Counted from the first letter of the stretch, positions 8,970-18,124 are shown. The stretch: 64,000 nt of DNA from Cacconaster sp033811195 (GCA_033811195.1 JAPXOZ010000007.1:1-64000); one strand, 5' to 3'. The notes: generated by a model from the letters alone, not told the origin. Made by a program: numbers and translations.

Positions 8970-11294
8970 ATGAAACGCTTTATTGCAATATCCATATTTT
9001 TGCTTATGCTGAGCATTAGCGCTTTTGGTCAAAGACCAAAGGTAGGGGTAGTGCTGTGTGGAGGTGGAGCAAAGGGAGCAGCGCATGTGGGAGTGCTTAA
9101 GGTACTTGAGGAATACGATATTCCTATCGATTATATTGCAGGTACCAGTATGGGTGCAATCGTCGGGGGACTGTATGCCATAGGATATTCTGCCAGTGAT
9201 TTGGATTCCCTTGTAATGGCTCAGGATTGGGATTTTGTGATGAGCGACAAGGTCCCACGCAAGCAGGTTTCCTTCGAGGCAAAAAAGTATGACGATCGCT
9301 ATGTCCTAAAAATTCCCTTCTCCTTTAGAAGGGATAGAGGTGATAAGGCCGAAAAGAGATCGTTACCACGCGATCGCGATATTATAGGACCTCCTCCGCC
9401 ATTCCGCGGACAGCAGGAGACTTCGTTCCTCTCCAATATTCCGATGTATTATGTTAGTGGTCAGAATGTTTATAATCTCTTTACAAAATATTCCGTAGGT
9501 TATCAGGATTCTATTGATTTTAATAATATGCCCATTCCTTTTGCTTGCGTAGCAGTGGATCTGGTCAGCAAAAAGGAGGTTGTTTTCCGTAAAGGCTATT
9601 TTGTGGATGCCATCAGGGCATCGATGGCCATTCCCGGATTTTTCGCTCCGGTAAGAATGAACGATATGGTGTTGGTAGATGGAGGAATACTTAACAATTT
9701 TCCGGTTGATGTGGCCAAAGAGATGGGAGCGGATATCATAATAGGTGTCAAGCTTGGTTTTGATGACAGCCGTTCCTCAGATATAGACAATATTGGGGAT
9801 ATGATAAACGAACTTCTTGCCCTCTATATGGAGGACAAGACTGAGGAGGCCATTGATATGACGGATATTGTTATTGCTCCTAGTGTGAAGGACTTTTCCA
9901 CGATGAGTTTTGACATATCGAGTCTTCGAAGTCTGATTGACAATGGCGAAACGGCTGCCAGGGAGAAGACTCAGGAACTGGTACGGCTCAAGGCATATCT
10001 TGACGAGATGGAACAGAAAGAACAGAAAACTCTGATAGGTCCTACTGTGCCCAGGAAAACTTATCCCAAAGCAGTGCATATCGACCAGGACTCTATAATC
10101 ATTGGGAAGGTCTCTTTTACCGGCCTTTCACAAAGGGATGCAGAGTGGCTTTTGAAAAAAAGCAAGTTTCAGCCCGGAGCAATGATTACCGGTCGTGATA
10201 TTGATGAAGAGATCTCAAAGTATTACAATACGGGAGCATTTTCATCGGTGACATACCTGCTCAAAGGTACGGAGAGTCCCTATCATTTGGAGGTTAATTT
10301 TGTTAAGGGACTTGCCTCTCAGCTTGGAGTAGGATTTAGATTTGATTCGGAAGAAGTAGCCACCGTCATGCTCAACGTAAGTGCAAATAATCTGGCTTTA
10401 TATGGCTCTAAGGCATCTATAACGGCCAAACTGGCTTACAATGCGATGTTTGTCGCAGATTATTCCTACGCATTTCGGGCCAATTTACAGTTTAACACAT
10501 CGTACACTTTCAGGACATCCGACCTCAATATATTTAATAAAGGTCTTAGGGCTGACAATATTTCGTTCTACAATCATATTGCAGACCTCAATTTTTCGAC
10601 CAGGAGGTTTGTAAGCGGCCAGACTTCGCTTGGAATGAAGTTCCACTCCTTTAATTTCAGATCGGTACTCTCCGCCTCAGATGTTCCGTCGATTTATGAC
10701 CCTGATATCGGCCGTTCCAATTTTATCAGTGTATATGCCAAGTTTAAACTCGACAGGATGGACAGGGAACATTTTCCAACAAGTGGATTTGTTCTGAATT
10801 CTGGTTTTGCTCACTATTTCAACTGGCTTAAGTCGGACGAATATCCCTTTTCCGTAGCCAATCTGCATTTCTCTGTTGTTGTTCCCCTTTTTAGCGAATT
10901 GGCATTAATACCCACGATTTACAATCGGACGCTTATCGGTGGCAATATCCCTGTGGCTTTTATGAATCTGATGGGAGGCTATGAGGAGGGCAGATACATG
11001 GAGCAACAGATTCCATTTTTGGGATTTAACTATACCTATGCTTTCAAAAATATCCTTACCGTTGCCTCTTTGGATGCAAGATTGCGTCTTGGTCGCTCGC
11101 ACTACATATTTGCTTCCGGCAGTTATGCATTGGACAGCGAAGGTATCAAAGACTTCTTTGCTGGTCCCGGTATTGTAGGAGTGCGTTTAGGCTATTCCCA
11201 CGATTCCCCGATAGGTCCGATCTCATTCAATCTACACTGGTCCAATTACACCCGCAGGCTAGGAGCCTATTTGAGCCTGGGTTATTCTTTTTGA
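8970..11294 (+). CDS. Patatin-like phospholipase with outer-membrane barrel (type Vd, PlpD-like)
   Basis: A 774-residue outer-membrane protein. The signal peptide ends AFG|QRP, with Gln at +1. The patatin lipase domain has the GGGAKG oxyanion loop at 31-36, the nucleophile in GTSMG (S60) and the catalytic Asp in VDGG near 237. A POTRA-like segment follows at about 370-430, then a BamA/TamA-type beta-barrel ending in ...LGYSF, the usual terminal aromatic. This matches type Vd autotransporters such as PlpD and FplA. Whether the lipase is released or stays on the surface is unknown. It is co-directional with rlmN and recX; recX follows within a few bases. Confidence 0.88.
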   Translation: MKRFIAISIFLLMLSISAFGQRPKVGVVLCGGGAKGAAHVGVLKVLEEYDIPIDYIAGTSMGAIVGGLYAIGYSASDLDSLVMAQDWDFVMSDKVPRKQVSFEAKKYDDRYVLKIPFSFRRDRGDKAEKRSLPRDRDIIGPPPPFRGQQETSFLSNIPMYYVSGQNVYNLFTKYSVGYQDSIDFNNMPIPFACVAVDLVSKKEVVFRKGYFVDAIRASMAIPGFFAPVRMNDMVLVDGGILNNFPVDVAKEMGADIIIGVKLGFDDSRSSDIDNIGDMINELLALYMEDKTEEAIDMTDIVIAPSVKDFSTMSFDISSLRSLIDNGETAAREKTQELVRLKAYLDEMEQKEQKTLIGPTVPRKTYPKAVHIDQDSIIIGKVSFTGLSQRDAEWLLKKSKFQPGAMITGRDIDEEISKYYNTGAFSSVTYLLKGTESPYHLEVNFVKGLASQLGVGFRFDSEEVATVMLNVSANNLALYGSKASITAKLAYNAMFVADYSYAFRANLQFNTSYTFRTSDLNIFNKGLRADNISFYNHIADLNFSTRRFVSGQTSLGMKFHSFNFRSVLSASDVPSIYDPDIGRSNFISVYAKFKLDRMDREHFPTSGFVLNSGFAHYFNWLKSDEYPFSVANLHFSVVVPLFSELALIPTIYNRTLIGGNIPVAFMNLMGGYEEGRYMEQQIPFLGFNYTYAFKNILTVASLDARLRLGRSHYIFASGSYALDSEGIKDFFAGPGIVGVRLGYSHDSPIGPISFNLHWSNYTRRLGAYLSLGYSF

Positions 11295-11300
11295 TTGATT

Positions 11301-11756
11301 ATGGAGAGAGATGTGGTCTTGAATAGGATGAGGAGGCTTTGTTGCCGTAGCGAGCAATGCCGCAGTGACATACTGCGCAAAGTAGTCGCCTGTGGAATTC
11401 CTGATCCGGAATCGGTGGTAGAGCAGCTCGTAAGTGAAGGTTATATCGATGATGCAAGGTATGCAAGGGCCTTTGCACGAGATAAAAGTTCGCTCCAGGG
11501 TTGGGGAAAAGTAAAAATAAGAGTAGATTTGCAGCGTAAAAGTATAGATGATTCGGCCATAACGGCTGCGCTTGCTGAGATTGATTCCGAGGCAGCGGAA
11601 AAAAAACTTCAAAAGTTAGCCTTGGCAAAACTCAGGCAATTGCAGAATGAAAGCGATACCCATATACGCAAAGCCAAATTCCTGCGTTACCTTTTGGGCC
11701 GTGGTTACACTTACGATGAAATAGTGGAGATATATGATAACAACAGAACAGATTAA
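11301..11756 (+). CDS. recX: Regulatory protein RecX
   Basis: About 151 residues, all-helical three-repeat RecX type that modulates RecA filaments. It shows conserved stretches EQLVSEGYIDDARYARAFARD and KAKFLRYLLGRGYTYDEI. A TTG at 11295 is an alternative start. recA lies 3.5 kb away on the other strand, so recA and recX are unlinked here. The 3' end overlaps the prfB start by 23 bp. Confidence 0.9.
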   Translation: MERDVVLNRMRRLCCRSEQCRSDILRKVVACGIPDPESVVEQLVSEGYIDDARYARAFARDKSSLQGWGKVKIRVDLQRKSIDDSAITAALAEIDSEAAEKKLQKLALAKLRQLQNESDTHIRKAKFLRYLLGRGYTYDEIVEIYDNNRTD

Positions 11757-12805
11757 AGAATATAAACAGCGTGTAATGGCGTTGGGGAGGTCTCTTTGAC
11801 ATCGCTGCAAAGCGTGAAGAGCTTTCGGCAAAACAACTGAAAACCACTACTCCCGATTTCTGGGATGATCCCAAGACCGCTGAACTCTTTCTAAAAAAGG
11901 TTTCAGATCTACGTTATTGGGTAGAAAGTTATAACAATATAGAGTCACAGATTACCGACCTGGAGATACTCCTCGAGTTTGGCGAAGATGCCTCGGATGA
12001 TATTTCTGCAGCGGCAAATTTGCTGCAGAGTGCAATTGAAGCGCTTGAACTGCGCAATATGCTTGGTGAAGAGGGCGACAATCTAGGTGCATTTCTCAAG
12101 ATCAATTCAGGTGCCGGTGGCACTGAAAGTAATGACTGGTCCTCAATGTTGATGCGTATGTATATCCGGTGGGGTGAACGCAACGGTTATAAAGTCCATA
12201 TCTCGGACCTTCTGGAGGGTGATGAGGCGGGAATTAAGTCGGTTACAATTGAGTTTGAAGGAGACTATGCCTTCGGTTATCTCAAGAGCGAGATAGGAGT
12301 CCATCGTCTTGTAAGGATATCTCCGTTTAATGCTCAAGGTAAACGTCAGACTACATTCTCTTCTGTGTTTGTTTACCCCTTGATCGATGAGACCATAGAG
12401 ATTGAGATAAATCCATCCGATCTGGAGTGGGACACATACCGCTCTTCCGGAGCCGGCGGACAGAATGTCAATAAAGTAGAGACCGGAGTTCGTGTAAAGC
12501 ATATCCCCACAGGTATTGTTGTGGAGAATACTGAGACCCGCTCCCAGATTGATAACCGTCAGAACGCTCTGCGTATCCTTAAGTCCCATCTCTACGACCT
12601 GGAACTCAAGAAACGCCAAGAAAAACAGGCCGAACTTGAGGGACAGAAAAAGAAAATTGAATGGGGTTCCCAGATTCGCAGTTATGTCCTCCATCCCTAC
12701 AAGATGGTTAAGGATCTTCGCACCAATTATGAGACATCAGATATTCATGGAGTCCTCGATGGTGATCTTAATGCATTTATGAAGGAATTTTTAATGAATT
12801 ACTAA
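11734..12805 (+). CDS. prfB: Peptide chain release factor 2, programmed +1 frameshift
   Basis: RF2 ends translation at UGA and UAA. It is encoded in two frames: ATG 11734 through codon 21 (CTT, 11794-11796), then an in-frame TGA at 11797; reading resumes +1 at GAC 11798 and continues to 12805, giving about 356 residues. The joined protein begins MITTEQIKEYKQRVMALGRS and continues DIAAKREELSAK, as in the family. The UGA-recognition SPF motif (RISPFNAQG) and the catalytic GGQ (GAGGQNVNK) are present. An ORF call in the second frame alone would miss the N-terminal third. Its start lies inside the recX 3' end. Confidence 0.96.
11784..11800 (+). promoter_or_regulatory. RF2 recoding site (SD-like stimulator + CTT TGA C)
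   Basis: GGGGAGG ends three bases before the slippery CTT, followed by TGA C. The spacing matches the classical AGGGGG-TAT-CTT-TGA-C element. Low RF2 lets the ribosome slip +1 and restore RF2 synthesis (autoregulation, established for the family). Confidence 0.93.
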
Positions 12806-12809
12806 TACA

Positions 12810-13565
12810 ATGAGAAAAAAAATCGTAGCAGGCAACTGGAAGATGAATACTACAGTTGCAGAAGGAAAAATTCTGGCACAGGAGATTGTTGCTGCTCTGG
12901 ATAGAGTGCCTTCAGATGTACAACTTATAGTCGCACCTCCATTTACCCATCTGGTAACAGTTGCAGAGGTTATTAAAGGGACTTCCATAGCACTTTCGGC
13001 GCAAAATTGCGCAGACCAACCCAAAGGTGCCTATACGGGTGAAGTAGCAGTCTCAATGCTCAAAGATGCCGGATGCACTTATACCATTCTCGGTCACTCC
13101 GAGAGGAGGGAATATTATGGTGAAACCTCTGAGAAATTGGTAAAGAAGATTGGTCTCGCACTTGAGGCGGGTATTAGCCCAATATTTTGCGTAGGTGAGA
13201 AACTTGAAGAGCGCAATGCCGGCAAACACTTTGATGTAGTCAGAGCTCAAATCCAAGATGTATTGTTTCAATTCACTTCTGAGTCCATGAAAAACATAGT
13301 GATTGCCTATGAACCGGTATGGGCCATAGGTACAGGTGTGACCGCCACTTCAGAACAGGCTCAGGAGATCCACGCCTTTATTCGCAAATGTCTTGCAGAT
13401 AGATTTGGAAAAGAGATTGCAGAGGGTACATCCATTCTTTACGGGGGCAGCTGTAAACCCTCAAATGCGCGTGAACTCTTTGCATGTAAAGATATAGACG
13501 GAGGACTAATCGGAGGGGCTGCACTCAAGTCAGAAGACTTTGTAGGTATTGCCACCAGCTATTGA
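12810..13565 (+). CDS. tpiA: Triosephosphate isomerase
   Basis: A 251-residue TIM barrel interconverting DHAP and glyceraldehyde-3-phosphate. NWKMN places the catalytic Lys near residue 11, the electrophile His is in LGHSERR near 96, and the catalytic Glu is in YEPVWAIGTG near 167. The phosphate-binding GGSCKPSNA is also present. It starts 4 bp after prfB and abuts prmA, so all three are probably co-transcribed. Confidence 0.97.
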   Translation: MRKKIVAGNWKMNTTVAEGKILAQEIVAALDRVPSDVQLIVAPPFTHLVTVAEVIKGTSIALSAQNCADQPKGAYTGEVAVSMLKDAGCTYTILGHSERREYYGETSEKLVKKIGLALEAGISPIFCVGEKLEERNAGKHFDVVRAQIQDVLFQFTSESMKNIVIAYEPVWAIGTGVTATSEQAQEIHAFIRKCLADRFGKEIAEGTSILYGGSCKPSNARELFACKDIDGGLIGGAALKSEDFVGIATSY

Positions 13566-13567
13566 TT

Positions 13568-14434
13568 ATGGACTATATCGTAGTCCATATTGAGGTGAAG
13601 CCCTTCACTGAAGAGAGGGCTGAGATAGTGTTGGCGGAGGTTGAGGAGCTTGGATTTGAAAGTTTCTCCATTGAAGAGCCTTATCTTCACGCATATATAC
13701 CTAAAGAAGAGTTTTCAGAGAGCGCTCTGAAGGCTCTTCTCAGTGCTTATGTCACCGGTGAGTTCACAGTTTCCTACACCATTGAGCTCATTATGGAGCA
13801 AAACTGGAATGCACTCTGGGAGTCCAATTTCGAACCTATTGTGATCGATGGACTCTGCACTGTCAAAGCTTCTCACCACAAAAACCTGCCTCCAACAAAG
13901 TATACCATCACAATTGATCCGAAGATGTCATTTGGTACAGGCCACCATCAGACCACTTATCTTATGATGGAGGGTCTGTTAGGGCTCGGTGATACTATAC
14001 AAGGTCTTCAGGTGCTGGATATGGGGTGTGGTACAGGGATTCTGGCTATTCTGGCTGCAAAAATGGGGGCAAAAGCTCCTGTTCATGCAATAGATGTCGA
14101 CCATATCTGTTTCTATTCCGCAAAGGAGAATGCATACGAAAATGGAGTAGGTGAGATGATACATGTCCTTTGCGGAGATGCATCATTGCTCCAGGCTTCG
14201 AAATACGATCTGATTTTAGCCAATATTAACCGCAATATTCTTCTTGAGGATATGAAGACCTATGCCAGGTCTTTGCGGCCCGGTGGAGAACTCTTTATCA
14301 GCGGTTTTTATATTGAAGATATACCGATACTTATGGAAGAGGCATCGAAGTACTCGCTTGAAATAATTTCGAGTCGGGAACGTGATCGCTGGAGTATGGT
14401 TAGGTTACGCGCTCTTATTCGTAGAAATAATTGA
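13568..14434 (+). CDS. prmA: Ribosomal protein L11 methyltransferase
   Basis: About 288 residues. The N-terminal substrate domain is followed by a class I SAM fold with motif I VLDMGCGTGILAI and the LANINRN motif (the family's NxxxN). It methylates L11 lysines and the N-terminus. The ATG at 13568 is preferred; a TTG at 13562 overlaps the tpiA stop. The last 20 bp overlap the convergent gene at 14415. Confidence 0.93.
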   Translation: MDYIVVHIEVKPFTEERAEIVLAEVEELGFESFSIEEPYLHAYIPKEEFSESALKALLSAYVTGEFTVSYTIELIMEQNWNALWESNFEPIVIDGLCTVKASHHKNLPPTKYTITIDPKMSFGTGHHQTTYLMMEGLLGLGDTIQGLQVLDMGCGTGILAILAAKMGAKAPVHAIDVDHICFYSAKENAYENGVGEMIHVLCGDASLLQASKYDLILANINRNILLEDMKTYARSLRPGGELFISGFYIEDIPILMEEASKYSLEIISSRERDRWSMVRLRALIRRNN

Positions 14435-16265
14435 CCCCTCCAGGGACTTCGTTGGTTGTAACGGTCTTTGCCAGAAATCCTATAGTATAATTGAAGTTGT
14501 TGTAATAGATGTTATGGAAATGGTCGGAGCCTGTTACTGATCCTTTGAGATAGAGTTCGTATGTAGTATTGGGAATAATTTCAGGAGCGGATATGAGACA
14601 ACTGATGGTTGGTTGATATTTTCTAGTGGCCTTATATACCGCTATGAAATTACCGGAAAGTTGTTTTACGGCTACTATTGAAGGTTCGTAGAGTGTAGTG
14701 TTGTAAATCACAGATTGCTGGGTAGATCCTGATGCGTCAGGTATACTGCTTTTCCCGCCTATTGCTACCAAACGTCCACCTTTCATAAGTATTGCAGCAT
14801 TGGTATTCAGGGCCTTGCCTGCTCCGTCAGAGCCTAGCGCAAGTATTAATCCACCGGATAAGGTCATATCGTCGTCGCTATGCATTGCATAACCGGTAAG
14901 ACTATAACAGTAAACAAAGCCGCCTCTAATATCCAATGTGGAAGCGGTGCCCATGGATGTGTTGAATGAGGTCAAATCTACTTTGCCACCGCTGATAGAG
15001 AGAGGTCCTTTGGAGTAGATAGCCATGTTATAGGCGGATTCGGTATGTATGGCTATAGATGCGTTGTTGATACTAAATCTACCATCACTTCTCAGTATTG
15101 CTGCTCCTGCTTCAGTGCTGATAGCACTGATCGAGCCGCCAGTGATGGTAATGTCGCCTTCGCAGAATATTCCGGAACCTTTTGAGGTTATATGAGAAAT
15201 ATTTCCTCCGGTAATGTCAATGTCATCGCCACCATATATACAGGCCGGTGTCTGAGATCCTAGGGTATAGGTACAGAGGATGGTATTGTTAATTAGCGTT
15301 TTACCCGAAGCATATATGCTATGGGATCCATTGCCGTAGGTATCAGTTATAATGGTGTCTCTGTTCAATATAGCGAGACTTCCGGCTGCTTTTATGGCGG
15401 GGGCTTGCTCTCCAAGAGTTGAGAATCTATGAATGCCACCGCTGATTGTTATAGATCCTTTATCTTTGTCTGTTGCAATAAGTCCGCTTTGCGATGATAG
15501 TGTCTTAATGTTTCCTCCGGCAATTTTTATGTCTCCAGAAGTGCAATGTATGGAGTGTCCGGCTGTCTCTTTAATGATGATGGTTGTCTGGTCGATGGTT
15601 ATTGAGCCGCTACAGCGGATAGCATCTGCCTTTTTACCCCTAAGTTGAAGAGTGCCTTTGCCGACTACGTCAAGGGGGCCTTGGCAGATGAGAGTGGCTT
15701 TTGCTGTGTTTGTATCTGCAGTACCGTCAACCAAACGGTTGGAGGTATTATCTTCAATTCTCATATAGCAACCCCCTTCGGTAAGAATGGAAAGAGCTGC
15801 TCCATTTGGATTGGTGATGCCTGTGCCGTTTAAGATGAGTTTGATTCGGTCTTTACCGTGAATTTCCAAAGAGCCGTTATTTGTTATTCCTTGTAGATAA
15901 TAAGAATAATTGCCTTCACTTCGTGGTCTGATTACTATATGTCCGTTATTGTTGATGATGTCTAGAGATTTCACAGGATCATGTATCTCCGCATTTCCAT
16001 TACTGAATGTGATGACAATAGCATCTGAGGGTATGGCTGTTTGGCTATTTGGCACAAGAGTAGGATCTGTGGGCTCCACTGTCGGAGGTGTGATACTGAT
16101 GGTGAGTTTTTTCTTTTCCCCTTCGTCAGGTTCAGGCTCAGGTTCCACTACGTCTCCATTGTCTTCATTACCGGGTGTAATATCGCAAGAAACTGCAGTA
16201 AGAGTAAGGTAGAGGGAAACCGCTAAAATAGCCGTTATTATGTTTTTTAATTTCTTAATAATCAT
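14415..16265 (-). CDS. Cthe_2159-like carbohydrate-binding beta-helix lipoprotein
   Basis: A 616-residue lipoprotein: signal peptide with lipobox LTAVSC, then a Glu/Pro-rich tether (EPEPEPDEGEKKK). The rest is a long run of short parallel-beta-helix rungs of the type GSLTI.GG.I.A.S..G.GI, seen in the Cthe_2159 family, some of which bind cellulose or acidic sugars. Repeats such as GDIKIAGGNIKTLS and GDITITGGSISAIS are evident. The ligand is unknown. It is a single gene, convergent and overlapping prmA by 20 bp. Confidence 0.8.
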   Translation of the reverse strand: MIIKKLKNIITAILAVSLYLTLTAVSCDITPGNEDNGDVVEPEPEPDEGEKKKLTISITPPTVEPTDPTLVPNSQTAIPSDAIVITFSNGNAEIHDPVKSLDIINNNGHIVIRPRSEGNYSYYLQGITNNGSLEIHGKDRIKLILNGTGITNPNGAALSILTEGGCYMRIEDNTSNRLVDGTADTNTAKATLICQGPLDVVGKGTLQLRGKKADAIRCSGSITIDQTTIIIKETAGHSIHCTSGDIKIAGGNIKTLSSQSGLIATDKDKGSITISGGIHRFSTLGEQAPAIKAAGSLAILNRDTIITDTYGNGSHSIYASGKTLINNTILCTYTLGSQTPACIYGGDDIDITGGNISHITSKGSGIFCEGDITITGGSISAISTEAGAAILRSDGRFSINNASIAIHTESAYNMAIYSKGPLSISGGKVDLTSFNTSMGTASTLDIRGGFVYCYSLTGYAMHSDDDMTLSGGLILALGSDGAGKALNTNAAILMKGGRLVAIGGKSSIPDASGSTQQSVIYNTTLYEPSIVAVKQLSGNFIAVYKATRKYQPTISCLISAPEIIPNTTYELYLKGSVTGSDHFHNIYYNNFNYTIGFLAKTVTTNEVPGGVNYFYE

Positions 16266-16304
16266 GATTCAAACATAGTTAACAACGCACAAAAGTAACC
16301 TTTT

Positions 16305-16336
16305 TTTGTAGAAATATAAAAAGTTAAGTACTTTTG
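16305..16336 (+). promoter_or_regulatory. Full -33/-7 promoter of tRNA-Leu
   Basis: TTTG at 16305-16308, 20 bp spacer, TACTTTTG at 16329-16336. This is an exact Bacteroidota primary-sigma promoter, 26 bp before the tRNA. Confidence 0.8.
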
Positions 16337-16361
16337 CAGCCATTACAAAAAAACCTCATTT

Positions 16362-16443
16362 GCGGGCGTGTTGTAACTGGTAGCCAAGCTAGACTTAGGA
16401 TCTAGTGCCGAAAGGCGTGGGGGTTCGAGTCCCTTCGCCCGCA
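16362..16443 (+). tRNA. tRNA-Leu (anticodon UAG)
   Basis: The acceptor stem GCGGGCG pairs with CGCCCGC (16436-16442), with discriminator A. The anticodon loop CTTAGGA gives UAG, reading CUA and other CUN codons. A long variable arm (TGCCGAAAGGCGT) marks a class II tRNA. CCA is not encoded. Confidence 0.95.
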
Positions 16444-16444
16444 C

Positions 16445-16484
16445 AAAAATCCCCTCTTAGTCGTTAGATTAAGAGGGGATTTTT
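16445..16484. terminator. Bidirectional terminator
   Basis: A 15-bp stem AAAAATCCCCTCTTA/TAAGAGGGGATTTTT with a 10-nt loop. It serves tRNA-Leu on plus and the peptide transporter on minus. Confidence 0.9.
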
Positions 16485-16499
16485 GTGACTTTTTGGTTA

Positions 16500-17786
16500 T
16501 TATGCAGTTGCCTTTGATTTGACTACAACTCTGTTGTAAATCACTAAGCCGATGATGCTGAGCACTCCAATAATGGAAAGAAGTGCCCATAACTGGCCGG
16601 GACGACCCAATTCATCCACAAATTTCACATATAGCGCGGAACCGAGGAAAGAACCTATGGAACTGCCTATTACCCCATATAGGAAGGAATAACCCATATA
16701 GAGGGCTTTCTTGTCCGGAGGGGATATCATACCTATGTATGAGAGGAACTTGGGATGGGTGGTCATTTCACCGATAGTGAAGACCATAATACCTATAATG
16801 AATACCCACGGACTTGATGAGATGCTCAATATCAGCATACCCAACGTGCCCAATGCCAAACCGGTAATCATAGTGGGAAGCGGGCGGGTCCTAGCCACAA
16901 TCTTCGAAACAAAAAGTTGTAGGCAGATAATTACACCTGCGTTAACCACGGTCACATGCTCCGTGTCAAACACCCACGATGGATTGTCGATGAAAAGTCC
17001 CAGAAAAGAGTTTACCGCACTGTTGACAGGTGTCATATCCACATAGTCCCTGAGATACCACAACACCGTACTGTATATCTGGAAATAGAGAATCCAGAAT
17101 CCGGAGTAGAGCAGGATAAAAATAATGAACTTAAAGTCCTTGAGCACAGTGAGGATCCCAAGAAGCGTCTCTCCAATACTCTTCTGGGGAGTTCCAGGAT
17201 CTTGGAGGGTGACAGGTTCTCTATAAAAAAAGGTATTGATAAGCAGAAGGATGAATCCCACAGCGGCAGCCATATAGAAAATATATTCATATCCCATCGC
17301 TTTGAGGTTGGGAACCAGGAACAATGGAAATAGGAAGGCACCCAGATTGATAGACCAGTAGAATATTCCGAATCCGAGGGTGGCATTGGTCTCATCCGTC
17401 GATTTGGCTATTGTGCCGCTGATAACCGGCTTGAAAAAACCCGCACCTATCGCCATAATGATAAGCGAGGCAAATACAAGACCATAATTGGTGAATACAC
17501 CTGTCAGCGCATAGCCCACTATCATACACGCAAAGGCGAAAAAGAGAGTTTTACGGTAGCCGTAGCGATCCGCAATGCCTCCGGCAATAATTGGAAGGAA
17601 GTATAGCAGTGGCTGGATAGTACCCATAATGGTGCCTGCCTGCATCCTGGAAAAACCGAGGCCACCATCCATCGCGGCTGCAACCAGATAGACCGACAAT
17701 ACTGACAATACACCATAATAGGCCCCTCTTTCGAAGAACTCCATCACAATAACTACCCAAAAGTTTTTTTGAAATTTGCTTCTCAT
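16500..17786 (-). CDS. POT/PTR-family proton-dependent oligopeptide transporter
   Basis: A 428-residue polytopic inner-membrane protein of the major facilitator fold. The first helix carries the POT signature ExxER (E16, E19, R20 in EFFERGAYYG), which couples protons to di/tripeptide uptake. A GGIADRYGYRKT loop follows helix 2. Its ATG is 25 bp downstream of tRNA-Thr on the same strand with no own promoter visible, so it may be transcribed with the tRNA. The substrate is inferred from family only. Confidence 0.85.
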   Translation of the reverse strand: MRSKFQKNFWVVIVMEFFERGAYYGVLSVLSVYLVAAAMDGGLGFSRMQAGTIMGTIQPLLYFLPIIAGGIADRYGYRKTLFFAFACMIVGYALTGVFTNYGLVFASLIIMAIGAGFFKPVISGTIAKSTDETNATLGFGIFYWSINLGAFLFPLFLVPNLKAMGYEYIFYMAAAVGFILLLINTFFYREPVTLQDPGTPQKSIGETLLGILTVLKDFKFIIFILLYSGFWILYFQIYSTVLWYLRDYVDMTPVNSAVNSFLGLFIDNPSWVFDTEHVTVVNAGVIICLQLFVSKIVARTRPLPTMITGLALGTLGMLILSISSSPWVFIIGIMVFTIGEMTTHPKFLSYIGMISPPDKKALYMGYSFLYGVIGSSIGSFLGSALYVKFVDELGRPGQLWALLSIIGVLSIIGLVIYNRVVVKSKATA

Positions 17787-17811
17787 AATAAATCCTAGAG
17801 ATAAACGTTTG

Positions 17812-17884
17812 AGCCTTTCACGGGACTCGAACCCGCGACCTGCTCATTACGAATGAGCCGCTCTACCAACTGAGCTAAAAAGGC
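17812..17884 (-). tRNA. tRNA-Thr (anticodon CGU)
   Basis: On the minus strand GCCTTTT pairs with GAAAGGC (one G-U), with a canonical D-arm and T-arm (GGTTCGAGTCC). The anticodon stem GCTCA/TGAGC encloses loop TTCGTAA, anticodon CGU, reading ACG. Discriminator U; no encoded CCA. It lies just upstream of the POT transporter. Confidence 0.95.
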
Positions 17885-17896
17885 TTGTTATGGCCG

Positions 17897-17904
17897 CAAA
17901 AATA
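17897..17904 (-). promoter_or_regulatory. -7 element TATTTTTG for tRNA-Thr
   Basis: Minus-strand TAnnTTTG match 12 bp before the tRNA 5' end; probably also drives the transporter gene. Confidence 0.6.
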
Positions 17905-17957
17905 CAAATTTTTTATAGAAAAAGCTTTTTAGGGGTACAACTTCACATTTTTTTACT

Positions 17958-17965
17958 TACCTTTG
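17958..17965 (+). promoter_or_regulatory. -7 element TACCTTTG for leader peptide/lyase
   Basis: TAnnTTTG match predicting a transcript start near 17972. The start codon of the lyase is at 18169, so the untranslated leader is about 195 nt, unusually long for this window. Confidence 0.6.
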
Positions 17966-17997
17966 CCGGCAGCATAGTAAAAGAGTGCACATTTGTG

Positions 17998-18063
17998 ATG
18001 AACAGAATTTTGACAAACAACTATTACTGCTACTATTGCCGCCGTTCCGTCGACCGGGGATAG
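17998..18063 (+). CDS. Tyr/Cys-rich attenuator leader peptide (21 aa)
   Basis: ATG 17998 to TAG 18061-18063. The peptide begins MNRILTNNYYCYYCRR: four Tyr and two Cys codons in six consecutive positions, preceded by two Asn and followed by two Arg. Its stop falls just after one strand of a potential antiterminator, and a rho-independent terminator follows 32 bp later. This is the layout of classical ribosome-mediated attenuation. I infer sensing of charged tRNA-Tyr and/or tRNA-Cys; no homologous leader was checked. Confidence 0.7.
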   Translation: MNRILTNNYYCYYCRRSVDRG

Positions 18064-18124
18064 TACCCTTTTGTATGTAATTTTCTGTTTCATGTCCCGG
18101 TCCTTTTGGAGCGGGTTTTTTTTT
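18052..18124 (+). promoter_or_regulatory. Attenuator: alternative antiterminator and terminator
   Basis: Terminator: CCCG (18096-18099) with CGGG (18112-18115), extended by TCC/GGA around a TTTT loop and followed by nine T (18116-18124). Alternative: GACCGGG (18052-18058), at the end of the leader peptide, is perfectly complementary to CCCGGTC (18096-18102), the left arm of the terminator. A ribosome stalled on the Tyr/Cys codons would leave 18052-18058 free; one reaching the stop codon would cover it. Confidence 0.7.

Noticed and set aside
11797..11799. Premature stop/frameshift that would make prfB a pseudogene
   Set aside because: The SD-like element, CTT-TGA-C and resumed homology in +1 are the conserved RF2 recoding site.
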